From Saccharopolyspora hirsuta (GTDB lineage: Bacteria > Actinomycetota > Actinomycetes > Mycobacteriales > Pseudonocardiaceae), in the NCBI RefSeq assembly GCF_008630535.1, contig NZ_VWPH01000009.1:248001-312000 (forward strand): a stretch of DNA of 64,000 nucleotides, read 5' to 3'. The translations under genes and the position numbers were made by a program. This document shows, piece after piece, positions 14,829 to 23,827 of this stretch. The notes beneath the pieces are model-generated. The model was not told the DNA's origin. It worked only from the letters and a program-made list of their open reading frames with translations, and did not search any database. Within the stretch, counting starts at the first letter, position 1, and each line of letters opens with the position of its first letter.

Positions 14829-16037
14829 GTGGTAGCTGATCCTGCCGACAACGCCGCTGATGTCACGCACGCGCTGGCCGAGGCCCGGCTCCAGGACGTG
14901 CCGACCCTGACCGAGCGGCTGATGGCCGCCATCTTCACCGACAACCCCGAGTGGACCGACTACAGCCCGGTCCCGAAGGAAGACCTGTGGGAGGGCTGTC
15001 GGCAGTACCTGGAGCGGATCCTGCAGATCCTCAGCGGTGCGGTGGCCGGGCCGGACGGCGACGACGTGGCCGCCGCGATCGGCCGCCGCCGCGCCGAGCA
15101 GGGCGTGCCGCTGGAGGTGATGCTGCGGACCTTCCGGCTCGGCGGCCGGGTCGTCTGGGAGGCGCTGGTCGACCAGGCGCACCAGGACGGCGCGGACCCC
15201 GACGCGGTGCTGGGGGTGGCGACCTCGATCTGGACGGTGATCGACGGGCTGTCCTCGACGCTGTCCACGTCCTACCGCAACACCGAGCTGGAGCGGGTGC
15301 GCCGCGACGACCAGCGGCGGCACGCGCTGGTGGAGGACCTGCTGGCCGGTCGCGCGCGCGACATCGCCTTCGCGCAGCGCACCGCCAAGGAGCTGGACCT
15401 GCCCACCGGCGGCGCCTACCTGGTGATCGTGGCGGAGATGAACGACGACGGCGGGTTCGCGCTGCGCGGGCAGCAGGACGCGCTGAGCGCGCTGCACGTC
15501 CGGTCGGTGTGGCAGGTGCGCGCCGATTCGCTGGTCGGCCTGGTGGCGCTGGAGCAGCGGCACAAGAACCTGGTGCTGGACGCGCTGCGCCCGCTGGCGC
15601 GCGGCCGGGTGGCGGTGTCGCCGACGGTGCGGGGGCTCGCCGAGGTGGGCCTGGCCCACCAGCTCGCGCTGACCACGCTGGGCACCTCCTCGTACGGCTC
15701 GTCGGAGCTGGTGACCTTGGAGGAGCGGTTCCCGGAAGCGCTGCTGGTGCAGTCGCCGGACCTGGCGCAGCGCCTGCTGGAGTCGCAGCTCGGCCCGGTC
15801 CTGGAGCTGCCGGTGCGCGAGCGGGACATGCTGCTGGAGACGCTGGCGGCGTGGCTGGAGGAGAACTGCTCGACGGCGAACGCGGCGGTGCGCCTGCACT
15901 GCCACCGCAACACCGTCCTGAACCGCCTGCACCGGATCACGTCCCTGATCGGCCAGTCCCTGCACGGCCGCACGGCCTACGTCTCGCTCTCCCTAGCCCT
16001 GTCGGCCCTGCGCCTCCGCGACGGCCTGCGCGACTGA
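14829..16037 (+). CDS. CdaR/PucR-type transcriptional regulator
   Basis: A 402-residue regulator with an N-terminal helical region (residues about 1-150, RsbRD-like sensor fold), a GGDEF-like central domain (about 160-290) and a C-terminal PucR helix-turn-helix. The last is recognised by ETLAAWLEENCSTANAAVRLHCHRNTVLNRLHRI. Such proteins control catabolic or secondary-metabolite genes. The GTG at 14829 is used. It follows TATCGT by seven bases and has no ribosome site, consistent with a leaderless transcript. The neighbouring truncated repeat ends 70 bp upstream. The target is unknown. Confidence 0.82.
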   Translation: MVADPADNAADVTHALAEARLQDVPTLTERLMAAIFTDNPEWTDYSPVPKEDLWEGCRQYLERILQILSGAVAGPDGDDVAAAIGRRRAEQGVPLEVMLRTFRLGGRVVWEALVDQAHQDGADPDAVLGVATSIWTVIDGLSSTLSTSYRNTELERVRRDDQRRHALVEDLLAGRARDIAFAQRTAKELDLPTGGAYLVIVAEMNDDGGFALRGQQDALSALHVRSVWQVRADSLVGLVALEQRHKNLVLDALRPLARGRVAVSPTVRGLAEVGLAHQLALTTLGTSSYGSSELVTLEERFPEALLVQSPDLAQRLLESQLGPVLELPVRERDMLLETLAAWLEENCSTANAAVRLHCHRNTVLNRLHRITSLIGQSLHGRTAYVSLSLALSALRLRDGLRD

Positions 16038-16058
16038 ACGCCGGGAGCCGTCGAGGCG

Positions 16059-17075
16059 TCACGCCCCGGGCGGGAGCCACGGGTTGATCGGGACGGTGCC
16101 GGTGGCGCGGCCGCGCTCGTCGAGGAGCTTGCCCATCAGCTTCACCAGGCGCAGCGTCACCGCCCGGTCCACCAGCTGGAGCTGGGGGAGCCGGTCGGCG
16201 AGCAGGGTCTCCAGCCGGGCCAGGTCGGCCACGGACTTCAGCCACAGCGTGAACAGCAGGTTGTGCGGGCCGGTGACCGAGGAGCACATCCGCAGCTCGG
16301 GCAGCGCGCTCAGGCCCTGCGCGACCTTGTCGATCTCGCCGGGCGGAACGCTGGCCCAGAGGGTGGCGGCCACCGGCCACTCGGTGAGGTCGCGGGCGAT
16401 CTCGCAGCGGAGCACGGCGTCCCCGCGGTGCATCAGCCCGGCGATGCGGCGGCGGACGTTCGGTGCGCTCAGCCCGGTCTCCCGGGCGAGCTCGACGGCC
16501 GGGGCCCGGGCGTCGCGGGACAGCGCGGTGATCAGCCGGTGGTCGTGCTCGTCGAGCTCGGTGCGCGGTTGGTCGGTGGCGGGGCGGGTCAGCTGCCGCT
16601 GCTGGGCGGGGGTGAGGCTGCGCAGCCGCCACCGGGAGCCCTCGGAGAAGACCCGGGTGGCCAGCGCCGCGCGGGTCCGGGCGACCCCGGGCAGCGCCGA
16701 GATGTGCTCGGTGATCAGCTCCGACAGCGCGCCGAGGTCCTGGACCAGCACCATGACCAGCAGATCGCGACCGCCCGCCAGGTGCTCGACGGTCACCACC
16801 TGGGGGTGGGCCGCCAGCGCCCGGGCCACGTCCATCGCCCGCCCGGACTGCACGTCGATCTCGACGTAGGCGGTGAAGCTGGCACCGATGAGGCGGACCC
16901 CGGGGTAGCAGGTCGTCCAGGCGCGGCCGGTGCTGCGCAGCCGGTCCCAGCGGCGCGCCGCGGTGACCGCGTCCACGCCGAGCACCCGGCCCACCGCGGT
17001 CCACGACGCGCGCGGTGAGATCTGCAGCGCGTGCAGGATCGAGCGGTCCAAGTCGTCCAACGCCGTTTTCTGCAT
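16059..17075 (-). CDS. Lrp/AsnC-type regulator with two helix-turn-helix domains
   Basis: A 338-residue regulator that duplicates the Lrp layout. The first AsnC-type helix-turn-helix is at the N-terminus (LDDLDRSILHALQISPRAS), followed by a ligand-binding RAM-like domain. The second helix-turn-helix lies near residue 170 (LDEHDHRLITALSRDAR), followed by a second ligand domain. Double-unit Lrp proteins are common in actinomycetes. It is divergent from the MHS transporter and M20 amidohydrolase operon, so amino-acid or acylated amino-acid control of that operon is a reasonable inference. The ATG at 17075 was chosen because upstream sequence has no coding bias. Confidence 0.88.
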   Translation of the reverse strand: MQKTALDDLDRSILHALQISPRASWTAVGRVLGVDAVTAARRWDRLRSTGRAWTTCYPGVRLIGASFTAYVEIDVQSGRAMDVARALAAHPQVVTVEHLAGGRDLLVMVLVQDLGALSELITEHISALPGVARTRAALATRVFSEGSRWRLRSLTPAQQRQLTRPATDQPRTELDEHDHRLITALSRDARAPAVELARETGLSAPNVRRRIAGLMHRGDAVLRCEIARDLTEWPVAATLWASVPPGEIDKVAQGLSALPELRMCSSVTGPHNLLFTLWLKSVADLARLETLLADRLPQLQLVDRAVTLRLVKLMGKLLDERGRATGTVPINPWLPPGA

Positions 17076-17178
17076 CTGAACCCGATCATCGCGCTTTTTC
17101 CTGCATTGTCGCGCAGGTTCCTTTCGCGGTACGGCACCGGCTCGCAGTCTGCTGCGCACGAGCACACCCCGGAGGTGA

Positions 17179-18459
17179 GTGTTGGCGCAGGTGGATGGCG
17201 CCCTGGCAGCGCGGCCAGGGCGAGCAGCGGTCTCGGCGGCGGGACGTCGCGAGCTGGTCGCGGGCGCGGTCGGCGGCATCGTCGAGTCGTTCGACTGGAC
17301 GATCTACGCGGTGCTGGCCCCGTTCTTCGCATCGCAGATGTTCGCCGGCGACGACGGGCTGACCAAGCTGCTGGCGGCGTACGCGGGCTTCGCGGTCGGT
17401 TTCGTGGTCCGCCCGCTGGGCAGCTATCTGCTCGGCCGGGTCGCCGATGTGCGCGGTCGGCGGTTCGCGCTGGTCGTCAGCATGGGCACGATCTGCCTCG
17501 GCAGCCTGCTGATCGCGGCGCTGCCGACGGCGGCGACCATCGGGGTCGCGGCCCCGGTCCTGCTGGTGCTGCTGCGCGCCCTGCAGGGCGTCGCGATGGG
17601 CGGGGAGAACCCCAGCGTGGCCGCCTACATCACCGAAACCGCGCCGCCCGGCCGCAGGTTCCTCTACAGCGGCCTGTCCTACTGCGGCGCTTTCGTCGGC
17701 AACGTCCTGTGCTTCGCGGTGGTCGGTGCGCTGCTGCTGGTGATGGGCGAGCAGGGCGTCGTCGACGGCGGTTGGCGGATCGGTTTCGTCGTCGCGGCGG
17801 TGTTCGGGATCCTCGCGTTCTGGGTGCGCAGCGGGGCCGCCGAGAGCGGGGAGTTCGAGGCGGGCAGGCGCGCAGCGGGGCCGCGGCCGAAGGTGCTCGC
17901 GCACGCCCGGAACATGCTCGCGGTGTTCCTCATGACCACCGGCACCACGGTCGGGGTCTACTTCGGCACGGTGTACCTGCCGGAGTACGCCGCGCAGGTC
18001 GGGGTCGTGCACTCGGTCGCGACGAACCTGGAGATGATCCCGGGCCTGCTGGCGCTGATCGCCGCGATGGCGGTGTCCGGGCTGCTGGCGGACCGGTTCG
18101 GCGGCATGCGGGTGTTCCGCGTCGGCGCGCTGCTGCTGGCCGCGGGCACGGTGCCGCTGATGACCGCGCTCGCCCAGGGCTGGTTGCCGGTGTGGGCGGT
18201 GGCGACCGGCTACCTCGTCCTCGGTGTCGCCCCGACCACCGCCGTGGCGAACGTGCTCTACAGCGAGGTCTTCCCCGTCGAGGTGCGCGTGGTGGCGATG
18301 GGGGTGCCGTTCACGCTCGCGGTCGCGCTGTTCGGCGGCACGTTCCCGCTGCTCGCCGGATCGCTGGCGGCGCTCGGGGGCCTGACCGCCGTGCCGTGGG
18401 TGGCTGCTGCGACCGCCGTTGTCACGTTGCTGGGCACGTTGCTGTTCAAGCGCGGCTGA
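17179..18459 (+). CDS. MFS transporter, metabolite:H+ symporter (MHS) type
   Basis: A 426-residue major-facilitator protein with 12 predicted transmembrane segments. The MHS subfamily signature is present: GAVGGIVESFDWTIYAVLAPFFA in TM1, RPLGSYLLGRVADVRGRR (loop 2-3 motif A) and a second motif-A-like LADRFGGMRVFR in the C half. MHS proteins import osmolytes or organic acids with protons. The GTG at 17179 is preceded by GGAGGTGA. The gene lies 19 bp upstream of an M20 amidohydrolase and is divergent from an Lrp regulator. This suggests uptake of an N-acyl amino acid or related amide, which the hydrolase then cleaves. Confidence 0.9.
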   Translation: MLAQVDGALAARPGRAAVSAAGRRELVAGAVGGIVESFDWTIYAVLAPFFASQMFAGDDGLTKLLAAYAGFAVGFVVRPLGSYLLGRVADVRGRRFALVVSMGTICLGSLLIAALPTAATIGVAAPVLLVLLRALQGVAMGGENPSVAAYITETAPPGRRFLYSGLSYCGAFVGNVLCFAVVGALLLVMGEQGVVDGGWRIGFVVAAVFGILAFWVRSGAAESGEFEAGRRAAGPRPKVLAHARNMLAVFLMTTGTTVGVYFGTVYLPEYAAQVGVVHSVATNLEMIPGLLALIAAMAVSGLLADRFGGMRVFRVGALLLAAGTVPLMTALAQGWLPVWAVATGYLVLGVAPTTAVANVLYSEVFPVEVRVVAMGVPFTLAVALFGGTFPLLAGSLAALGGLTAVPWVAAATAVVTLLGTLLFKRG

Positions 18460-18478
18460 ACTGCAGGAGGAATCGAAG

Positions 18479-19675
18479 ATGGCCGACTTGTCGGCGCTGT
18501 TGGACGACGCCCGCGCGCTGCACCCGGACCTGGTGCGGATCCGCCGCGATCTGCACCGAATCCCGGAGCTGGGGCTGGAGCTGCCGCGCACCCAGGAGCG
18601 CGTGCTGTCCGAATTGGACGGTCTGGGGCTGGAGGTGACCACCGGCGCGGAGCTCAGCTCGGTGACGGCGGTGCTGCGCGGGTCCCGGCCGGGGCCGACC
18701 GTGCTGCTGCGCGGGGACATGGATGCGCTTCCGGTGGTGGAGGAGACCGGGCTCGGCTTCGCCGCCGACAACGGCCGGATGCACGCCTGCGGGCACGACC
18801 TGCACGCGACGATGCTGCTGGGCGCGGCGAAGCTGGTGGCGGCGCGGCGGGAGCAGCTCGGCGGGGACGTGGTGTTCGCGTTCCAGCCGGGCGAGGAGGG
18901 GTACGACGGAGCCGGGCGGATGCTCGGCGAAGGTCTGCTGTCGGCGTCGGGGCGCAAGCCCGACGCGGCCTACGCGCTGCACGTGATCTCCGGGCTGGAG
19001 CGCGGTCTGTTCACCACGCGGGGCGGGCCGATGCTGGCGGCGTCCAACCGGCTGGCGGTGACCGTCCGGGGGCGCGGCGGGCACGGTTCCGCGCCGTTCC
19101 GGGCGGTGGACCCGGTTCCGGTGGCCTGCGAGATGGTGCTGGCGCTGCAGTCGTTCGTGACCCGCCGGTTCGACGTGTTCGACCCGGTGGTGCTGACCGT
19201 CGGCACCATCCGCGGCGGCACCCGGGAGAACGTCATCCCCGACGAGGTCACCTTCACCGCCACGGTCCGGACCTTCTCCCACCGGGCGCAGTCGGTGGTC
19301 AAGGACGGTTCGGTCCGGGTGTGCGAGGGCGTCGCGGCGGCGCACGGTGCGGAGGTGCGGGCGGAGTTCGTCGAGCAGTACCCGGTCACGGTCAACGACG
19401 AGTCGGAGGCGGAGTTCGTCGCGGGCGCGTTGCGCGAGCTGCACGGCGAGCACCGCTTCGCCCCCGCTCCCAAGCCGCTCAGCGCCTCGGAGGACTTCTC
19501 CCGCATGCTGGCCGAGGTCCCCGGGGCGATGATCTCCCTCGGCGCCTGCCCGCCGGACCGCGACCCGGCCCGGGCCCCGGACAACCACTCGCCGCAAGCC
19601 GTCTTCGACGACGAGGTCCTGGCCGACGGCGCCGCCGCCTACGCGGCTCTGGCGGTGCAGCGCCAGACCTCGTGA
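18479..19675 (+). CDS. M20 family amidohydrolase (N-acyl amino acid hydrolase)
   Basis: A 398-residue M20D-type amidohydrolase, such as hippurate or N-acyl-amino-acid hydrolase. Metal ligands are visible in MHACGHDLHATMLLGA and in the EEG motif of FQPGEEGYDGAGRML. The lid or dimerisation domain starts at GRGGHGSAPFRAVDPV and the C-terminal ligand is in SASEDFSRML. AGGAGG (18465-18470) precedes the ATG at 18479. It is co-transcribed with the MHS transporter. The stop codon TGA lies inside the first of two tandem GTGAG palindromes, so the repeat shapes the 3' end of the gene. Confidence 0.92.
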   Translation: MADLSALLDDARALHPDLVRIRRDLHRIPELGLELPRTQERVLSELDGLGLEVTTGAELSSVTAVLRGSRPGPTVLLRGDMDALPVVEETGLGFAADNGRMHACGHDLHATMLLGAAKLVAARREQLGGDVVFAFQPGEEGYDGAGRMLGEGLLSASGRKPDAAYALHVISGLERGLFTTRGGPMLAASNRLAVTVRGRGGHGSAPFRAVDPVPVACEMVLALQSFVTRRFDVFDPVVLTVGTIRGGTRENVIPDEVTFTATVRTFSHRAQSVVKDGSVRVCEGVAAAHGAEVRAEFVEQYPVTVNDESEAEFVAGALRELHGEHRFAPAPKPLSASEDFSRMLAEVPGAMISLGACPPDRDPARAPDNHSPQAVFDDEVLADGAAAYAALAVQRQTS

Positions 19676-19761
19676 GCGGCGATCGCCGCTCTTGCCACCA
19701 TCGCCGCTCACGACTGGTTCGTGAGCGGCGATGGTCGTTCTTGCGCCCATCGCCGAGCACG
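19671..19761. repeat. two tandem GTGAG-family palindromes, copies 2 and 3
   Basis: Units at 19671-19712 and 19720-19761 share CGTGAGCGGCGATS and the CATCGCCG arms. They are near-duplicates of each other separated by 7 bp. The first supplies the stop codon of the M20 gene. Their inner part differs from the GGTGCYATRGCACC type. Confidence 0.8.
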
Positions 19762-20089
19762 AGGGCTGTGCAGCGGTGACATCCGGACCAATCCGGCTTT
19801 TCCGGCCACCGGTGTCCAGGTCGTGGTCGGGTCGGCGCGGCGCCTGCGATTTCGCGCCTGGGGCTCCGCGCGGGCTGTGGCGGCGATCTCAGCCACGCAG
19901 GGTAGTGTTCGCGTTACATGTTGTGTGCGTCACGCTGGGGAATGTGCGGTGTGCACAGTTGCGCCGGAAGAAGTCTGGGCGAGCGGGCATAGCGCTCAAG
20001 TGGTCGCGCTCACGACACTCTGAGTGAGAATTGCCCGCTCGATCCGGGCTTTCCGTAACCGGCGCGTGCGTTCAAAGGAGCACAGCGAA
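19762..20089. other. intergenic promoter region of the dehydrogenase operon
   Basis: About 330 bp without a supportable gene. It must hold the promoter of the E3-E1-E1-E2 operon. TTACAT at 19913-19918 within GTTACATGTTGTGTG is a possible -10 region. I could not identify an operator. Confidence 0.4.
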
Positions 20090-21550
20090 GTGCAGGAGTT
20101 CGACCTTCTCGTGGTGGGTGGCGGCCCCGGTGGGTACGTCGCCGCGATCCGGGCCGCGCAGCGCGGTCTCTCGGTCGGCGTGGTGGAAAAGGAGCGGCCC
20201 GGCGGGGTCTGCTTGAACTGGGGCTGCATCCCGACCAAGGCGATGCTGCGTTCGGCCGAGGTCTACGAGACCGTGCTGCACGCGTCCGACTTCGGGATCA
20301 ACGCCGAGAACGTCAGCGTCGACTACGACGCCATCCGCCGTCGCAAGAGCAGCGTCGTCAAGGGCCTCACCGACGGCGTCGCGGGGCTGCTGAAGAGCAA
20401 CGGCGTCACCGTCATCAACGGCCACGCCCGGTTCACCGGGCCGACCACCGTGGACGTCTACGCCACCGGTGAGTCGCCGCTGGGCGCCGAGGGCCCGCGC
20501 TACGCCGCCGAGCCGACCGGCTCCCAGCCGATCGAGCAGGTCAAGGCGCGCGACGTCATCATCGCCACCGGCTCGGTCCCCGTGCAGCTGCCGCTGCCCG
20601 GCGCGGACCTGCCCGGCGTGATCACCTCCGACGGCGCCTTCGGCCTGGCCGAGGTGCCCAAGCGCATCGCCATCATCGGCGGCAGCGCGGTCGGCGCCGA
20701 GTGGGCGACGCTGTTCGCCACCCTCGGCAGCGAGGTCAGCATCATCGAGATGCAGAAGACCCTGGTGCCCGCCGAGGACGCCGAGGTCGGGAAGGCCCTG
20801 GGCCGCTCGTTCACCAAGCGCGGCATCAAGGTCCTCACCGAGGCCACCGTGTCCCGCGTCGACCAGGCCGCCGACGGCCTGAAGGTCACCGTGGACGGCG
20901 CCAAGCCGCAGCAGATCGACGCCGACGTGGTGCTGGTCGGGGTCGGCCGCAAGCCCAACACCGCCAGCCTGGACCTGGACAAGACCGGCGTGGCCACCAG
21001 CGAGCGCGGTTTCATCACCGTCGACGACAAGCTGCGCACCAACGTCGAGCACGTCTACGCGATCGGCGACGTCACCGGCAAGGCGCTGCTCGCGCACGTC
21101 GCCTCGCACCAGGGCATCGTCGCGGCCGAGACGATCGCCGGGCAGCACGCCGCCATCGACTACAACGTCATCCCGGCGGCGACCTTCACCCACCCGGAGA
21201 TCGCCAGCGTCGGCCTCACCGAGGCGCAGGCCAAGGAGGCCGGTCACGACGTCGTCGCCGCGAAGTTCCCGTTCGCCGCGCTGGGCCGCGCGCAGAGCTA
21301 CGGCGACACCGAGGGCTTCATGAAGATCGTCGCCGGCAAGAAGTACGGCGAGGTCCTGGGCGTGCACATCATCGGTCACTCCGCGAGCGACCTGATCACC
21401 GAGGGCGCGCTGGCCATGGCGCTGGAGGCCACCCTCGACGAGCTCGCCGAGACCATCCACGCGCACCCGACCCTCGGCGAGATCGGCATGGAGGCCGCGA
21501 TGGCCGCCATGGGTCTGCCGGTCCACGTCGCACCGCCGAAGAAGCGCTGA
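20090..21550 (+). CDS. lpdA: dihydrolipoyl dehydrogenase (E3)
   Basis: A 486-residue FAD-dependent disulfide oxidoreductase that reoxidises dihydrolipoyl groups of the E2 subunit with NAD+. The FAD fold is VVGGGPGGYVAAIRAA, the redox-active disulfide is in GGVCLNWGCIPTKAML, the NAD-binding fold is IAIIGGSAVGAEWATLFA, and the C-terminal His-Glu dyad is in IHAHPTLGEIGMEAA. The GTG at 20090 has AAGGAG upstream. It is the first gene of the E3, E1-alpha, E1-beta, E2 operon. An insert of about 15 residues (YATGESPLGAEGPRYAAEPTG) near residue 125 looks longer than usual but is compatible with the fold. Confidence 0.95.
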   Translation: MQEFDLLVVGGGPGGYVAAIRAAQRGLSVGVVEKERPGGVCLNWGCIPTKAMLRSAEVYETVLHASDFGINAENVSVDYDAIRRRKSSVVKGLTDGVAGLLKSNGVTVINGHARFTGPTTVDVYATGESPLGAEGPRYAAEPTGSQPIEQVKARDVIIATGSVPVQLPLPGADLPGVITSDGAFGLAEVPKRIAIIGGSAVGAEWATLFATLGSEVSIIEMQKTLVPAEDAEVGKALGRSFTKRGIKVLTEATVSRVDQAADGLKVTVDGAKPQQIDADVVLVGVGRKPNTASLDLDKTGVATSERGFITVDDKLRTNVEHVYAIGDVTGKALLAHVASHQGIVAAETIAGQHAAIDYNVIPAATFTHPEIASVGLTEAQAKEAGHDVVAAKFPFAALGRAQSYGDTEGFMKIVAGKKYGEVLGVHIIGHSASDLITEGALAMALEATLDELAETIHAHPTLGEIGMEAAMAAMGLPVHVAPPKKR

Positions 21551-21581
21551 CAACGAGGCCTTTTTCCGAAAGGGGACCGTG

Positions 21582-22688
21582 ATGGCAACGACAGCCACGC
21601 GCAGCAAGCCGTCCACCCGCAGCACCGCCAAGTCGCGGCGCGGCAGCGGTGCGGTACGGGGCTCCGGCGGCGGAAGCTTCGCCGGGGAGTCGCCGGAGCT
21701 GCTCCAGGACTACTTCCACGAGATGACCCTGATCCGGCGCTTCGAGGAGCGCGCGGCCCAGGGCTACACCCAGGCCAAGATCGGCGGGTACTGCCACCTC
21801 AACCTCGGTGAGGAGGCCACCGTCGTCGGCCTGATGCGCGCCCTGCGCAAGACCGACCTGCTGTTCACCAACTACCGCGAGCACGGCTACGCGATCGCCA
21901 AGGGCATCGAGCCCGGCCGCGTGATGGCCGAGCTCTACGGCCGCACCACCGGCACCTCCAAGGGCTGGGGCGGCTCGATGCACATGTTCGACGTGGAGTC
22001 CGGGCTGCTCGGCGGCTACGGCATCGTCGGCGGCCAGATCCCGCTGGCCACCGGTGCCGCGCTGGCCATCGACTACCGCTCCGGCGACCAGGTCGTGATG
22101 TGCCAGATGGGCGACGGCACCACCAACATCGGCGCCTTCCACGAGTCGCTGAACATCGCGGCGCTGTGGAACCTGCCGGTGGTGTTCGTGGTGATCAACA
22201 ACCAGCTCGGCATGGGCACCACGGTGGACAAGTCCTCCGCGGAGCCGGAGCTGTTCAAGCGCGCCTCGGCCTACAAGATGCCGGGCGAGCGGGTGGACGG
22301 CAACGACGTCCTGGCCGTCCGCGACGCCGCGACCCGCCTGGTCGAGCAGGCCCGCAACGGCGGTGGCCCGGCGCTGCTGGAGTGCGTCAGCGAGCGGCTG
22401 AAGGGCCACTCGGTGGTCGACCCGGCCAAGTACCGCAGCGAGGAGTCGGTGGAGCGGGCCAAGCAGGCCGACCCGATCGCCAACTTCCGCGCCCAGCTGA
22501 TCGAGGCCGGTGTGCTGGACGAGGACACCGCCGCCGAGATCGAGCGCAAGGCGCAGGCCGAGGCCGACGCGGCGGTCGCGTTCGCCGACGACAGCCCGCA
22601 CCCCGACCCGTCGACGCTGTTCGACTACACCTACGCCACCCCGGTGGCCAACGATTCGCGACGGCTCCCCGCCGACCCGGTCTTCTGA
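21582..22688 (+). CDS. pdhA: 2-oxoacid (pyruvate/acetoin) dehydrogenase E1 alpha subunit
   Basis: A 368-residue ThDP-dependent E1 alpha subunit. The ThDP-binding motif is MCQMGDGTTNIGAFHE through VVFVVINNQ, and the phosphorylation-loop equivalent is near YRSEES. The family phrase LLFTNYREHGYAIAKGIEP fits pyruvate- or acetoin-type E1 rather than the branched-chain type. An N-terminal basic, Ser/Gly-rich extension of about 30 residues is not part of the fold. The ATG at 21582 follows AAAGGGG. It lies 31 bp after lpdA. Pyruvate is the likely substrate, acetoin the alternative. Confidence 0.93.
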   Translation: MATTATRSKPSTRSTAKSRRGSGAVRGSGGGSFAGESPELLQDYFHEMTLIRRFEERAAQGYTQAKIGGYCHLNLGEEATVVGLMRALRKTDLLFTNYREHGYAIAKGIEPGRVMAELYGRTTGTSKGWGGSMHMFDVESGLLGGYGIVGGQIPLATGAALAIDYRSGDQVVMCQMGDGTTNIGAFHESLNIAALWNLPVVFVVINNQLGMGTTVDKSSAEPELFKRASAYKMPGERVDGNDVLAVRDAATRLVEQARNGGGPALLECVSERLKGHSVVDPAKYRSEESVERAKQADPIANFRAQLIEAGVLDEDTAAEIERKAQAEADAAVAFADDSPHPDPSTLFDYTYATPVANDSRRLPADPVF

Positions 22689-22745
22689 CGCCACTCCGGG
22701 TCTTCCGCGAACCGTCGCGGTATTTGCGACACCCCGCCACTTGAT

Positions 22746-22788
22746 CCGTGAGTGCTTTTGCGGCACATCGCCGCAAAAGCGCTCACGG
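22746..22788. repeat. GTGAG-family palindrome, copy 4, inside the dehydrogenase operon
   Basis: Near-perfect 19-base arms CCGTGAGTGCTTTTGCGGC and GCCGCAAAAGCGCTCACGG with a 5-base loop sit between the E1 alpha and E1 beta genes. The position inside an operon means it cannot be a full terminator. It may tune the transcript ratio or protect the upstream message. Confidence 0.85.
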
Positions 22789-22819
22789 TCCCCATTGCTC
22801 TTCTCCAGGAGAAACACCC

Positions 22820-23815
22820 TTGGCCGTCATCACGTACCGCCAAGCGTTGCACGACACGCTTCGCGAGGAAATGCTGCGCGATGAGGACGTCTTCCTCATC
22901 GGCGAGGAAATCGGGGTCTTCGAGGGCTCCTACAAGATCACCGCTGGCCTGCTGAAGGAGTTCGGCGAGAAGCGGGTGCGCGACACCCCGATCGCCGAGG
23001 AGGGCTTCGTCGGCGCCGCGGTCGGCGCGGCGATGCTGGGCCTGCGCCCGGTCGTCGAGCTGATGACGATCAACTTCTCGCTGATCGCGCTGGACCAGAT
23101 CGTCAACCACGCGGCCAAGATCTACGGCATGTTCGGCGGCCAGACCAGCGTGCCGATGGTGATGCGCACGCCGGGCGGCGGCGGCCAGCAGCTGGGCGCC
23201 ACCCACTCGCAGAACATCGAGCTGTACTACGCCTTCGTGCCGGGCCTGAAGGTCGTCGCGCCGAGCACGCCCGCCGACGCCAAGGCGCTGCTGCTGGCCT
23301 CGATCCGGGACAACGACCCGGTGCTGTTCCTGGAGAACCTGGCGCTCTACAACACCAAGGGCGAGGTTCCCGACGTCGTCGAGCCGGCTGAGATCGGCAA
23401 GGCGAAGGTGACCCGCGAGGGCACCGACATCACCATCATCGGCTACTCCCGGATGGCGCTGGTGGCCCACCAGGTCGCCGAGAAGCTGCACGCCGAGGAG
23501 GGCATCAACGCCGAGGTCGTGGACCTGCGCAGCTTGCGGCCGCTGGACCGGCAGACCATTGTGGACTCCGTGCGCAAGACCGGCTGCGCCGTCGTCGCGG
23601 AGGACGACTGGCTGACCTACGGCATCGGCGCGGAGATCGCCGCGTCCATCTCGGACGGTGCGTTCGACTACCTGGACGCCCCGGTCCGCCGCGTCGCGGC
23701 GGCGGAGGTGCCGCTGCCCTACGCCAAGCCGCTGGAGCGCGCCGCGCTCCCGTCCGCCGAGTCCCTCACGACCGCGATCCACCAGACCCTGGACGCAGTC
23801 GGTCGCCGCCGCTAG
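22820..23815 (+). CDS. pdhB: 2-oxoacid dehydrogenase E1 beta subunit
   Basis: A 331-residue E1 beta subunit, the transketolase-like half that completes the ThDP site with E1 alpha. Family phrases are EDVFLIGEEIGVFEGSYK, DTPIAEEGFVGAAVGAAMLG, THSQNIE and VVDLRSLRPLD. The reading frame is open upstream, but the best start is the TTG at 22820 with AGGAGA eight bases before; this yields an N-terminus aligned with the family. It is preceded by an intra-operon palindrome and followed by a 248-bp gap holding a diverged copy of the structured repeat element. Confidence 0.94.
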   Translation: MAVITYRQALHDTLREEMLRDEDVFLIGEEIGVFEGSYKITAGLLKEFGEKRVRDTPIAEEGFVGAAVGAAMLGLRPVVELMTINFSLIALDQIVNHAAKIYGMFGGQTSVPMVMRTPGGGGQQLGATHSQNIELYYAFVPGLKVVAPSTPADAKALLLASIRDNDPVLFLENLALYNTKGEVPDVVEPAEIGKAKVTREGTDITIIGYSRMALVAHQVAEKLHAEEGINAEVVDLRSLRPLDRQTIVDSVRKTGCAVVAEDDWLTYGIGAEIAASISDGAFDYLDAPVRRVAAAEVPLPYAKPLERAALPSAESLTTAIHQTLDAVGRRR

Positions 23816-23827
23816 GAGAGTTATTGG

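Noticed and set aside
20024..20089. An upstream start of lpdA (longer frame from 20024)
   Set aside because: The extra residues are basic and unlike the family; AAGGAG directly before the GTG at 20090 decides the start.
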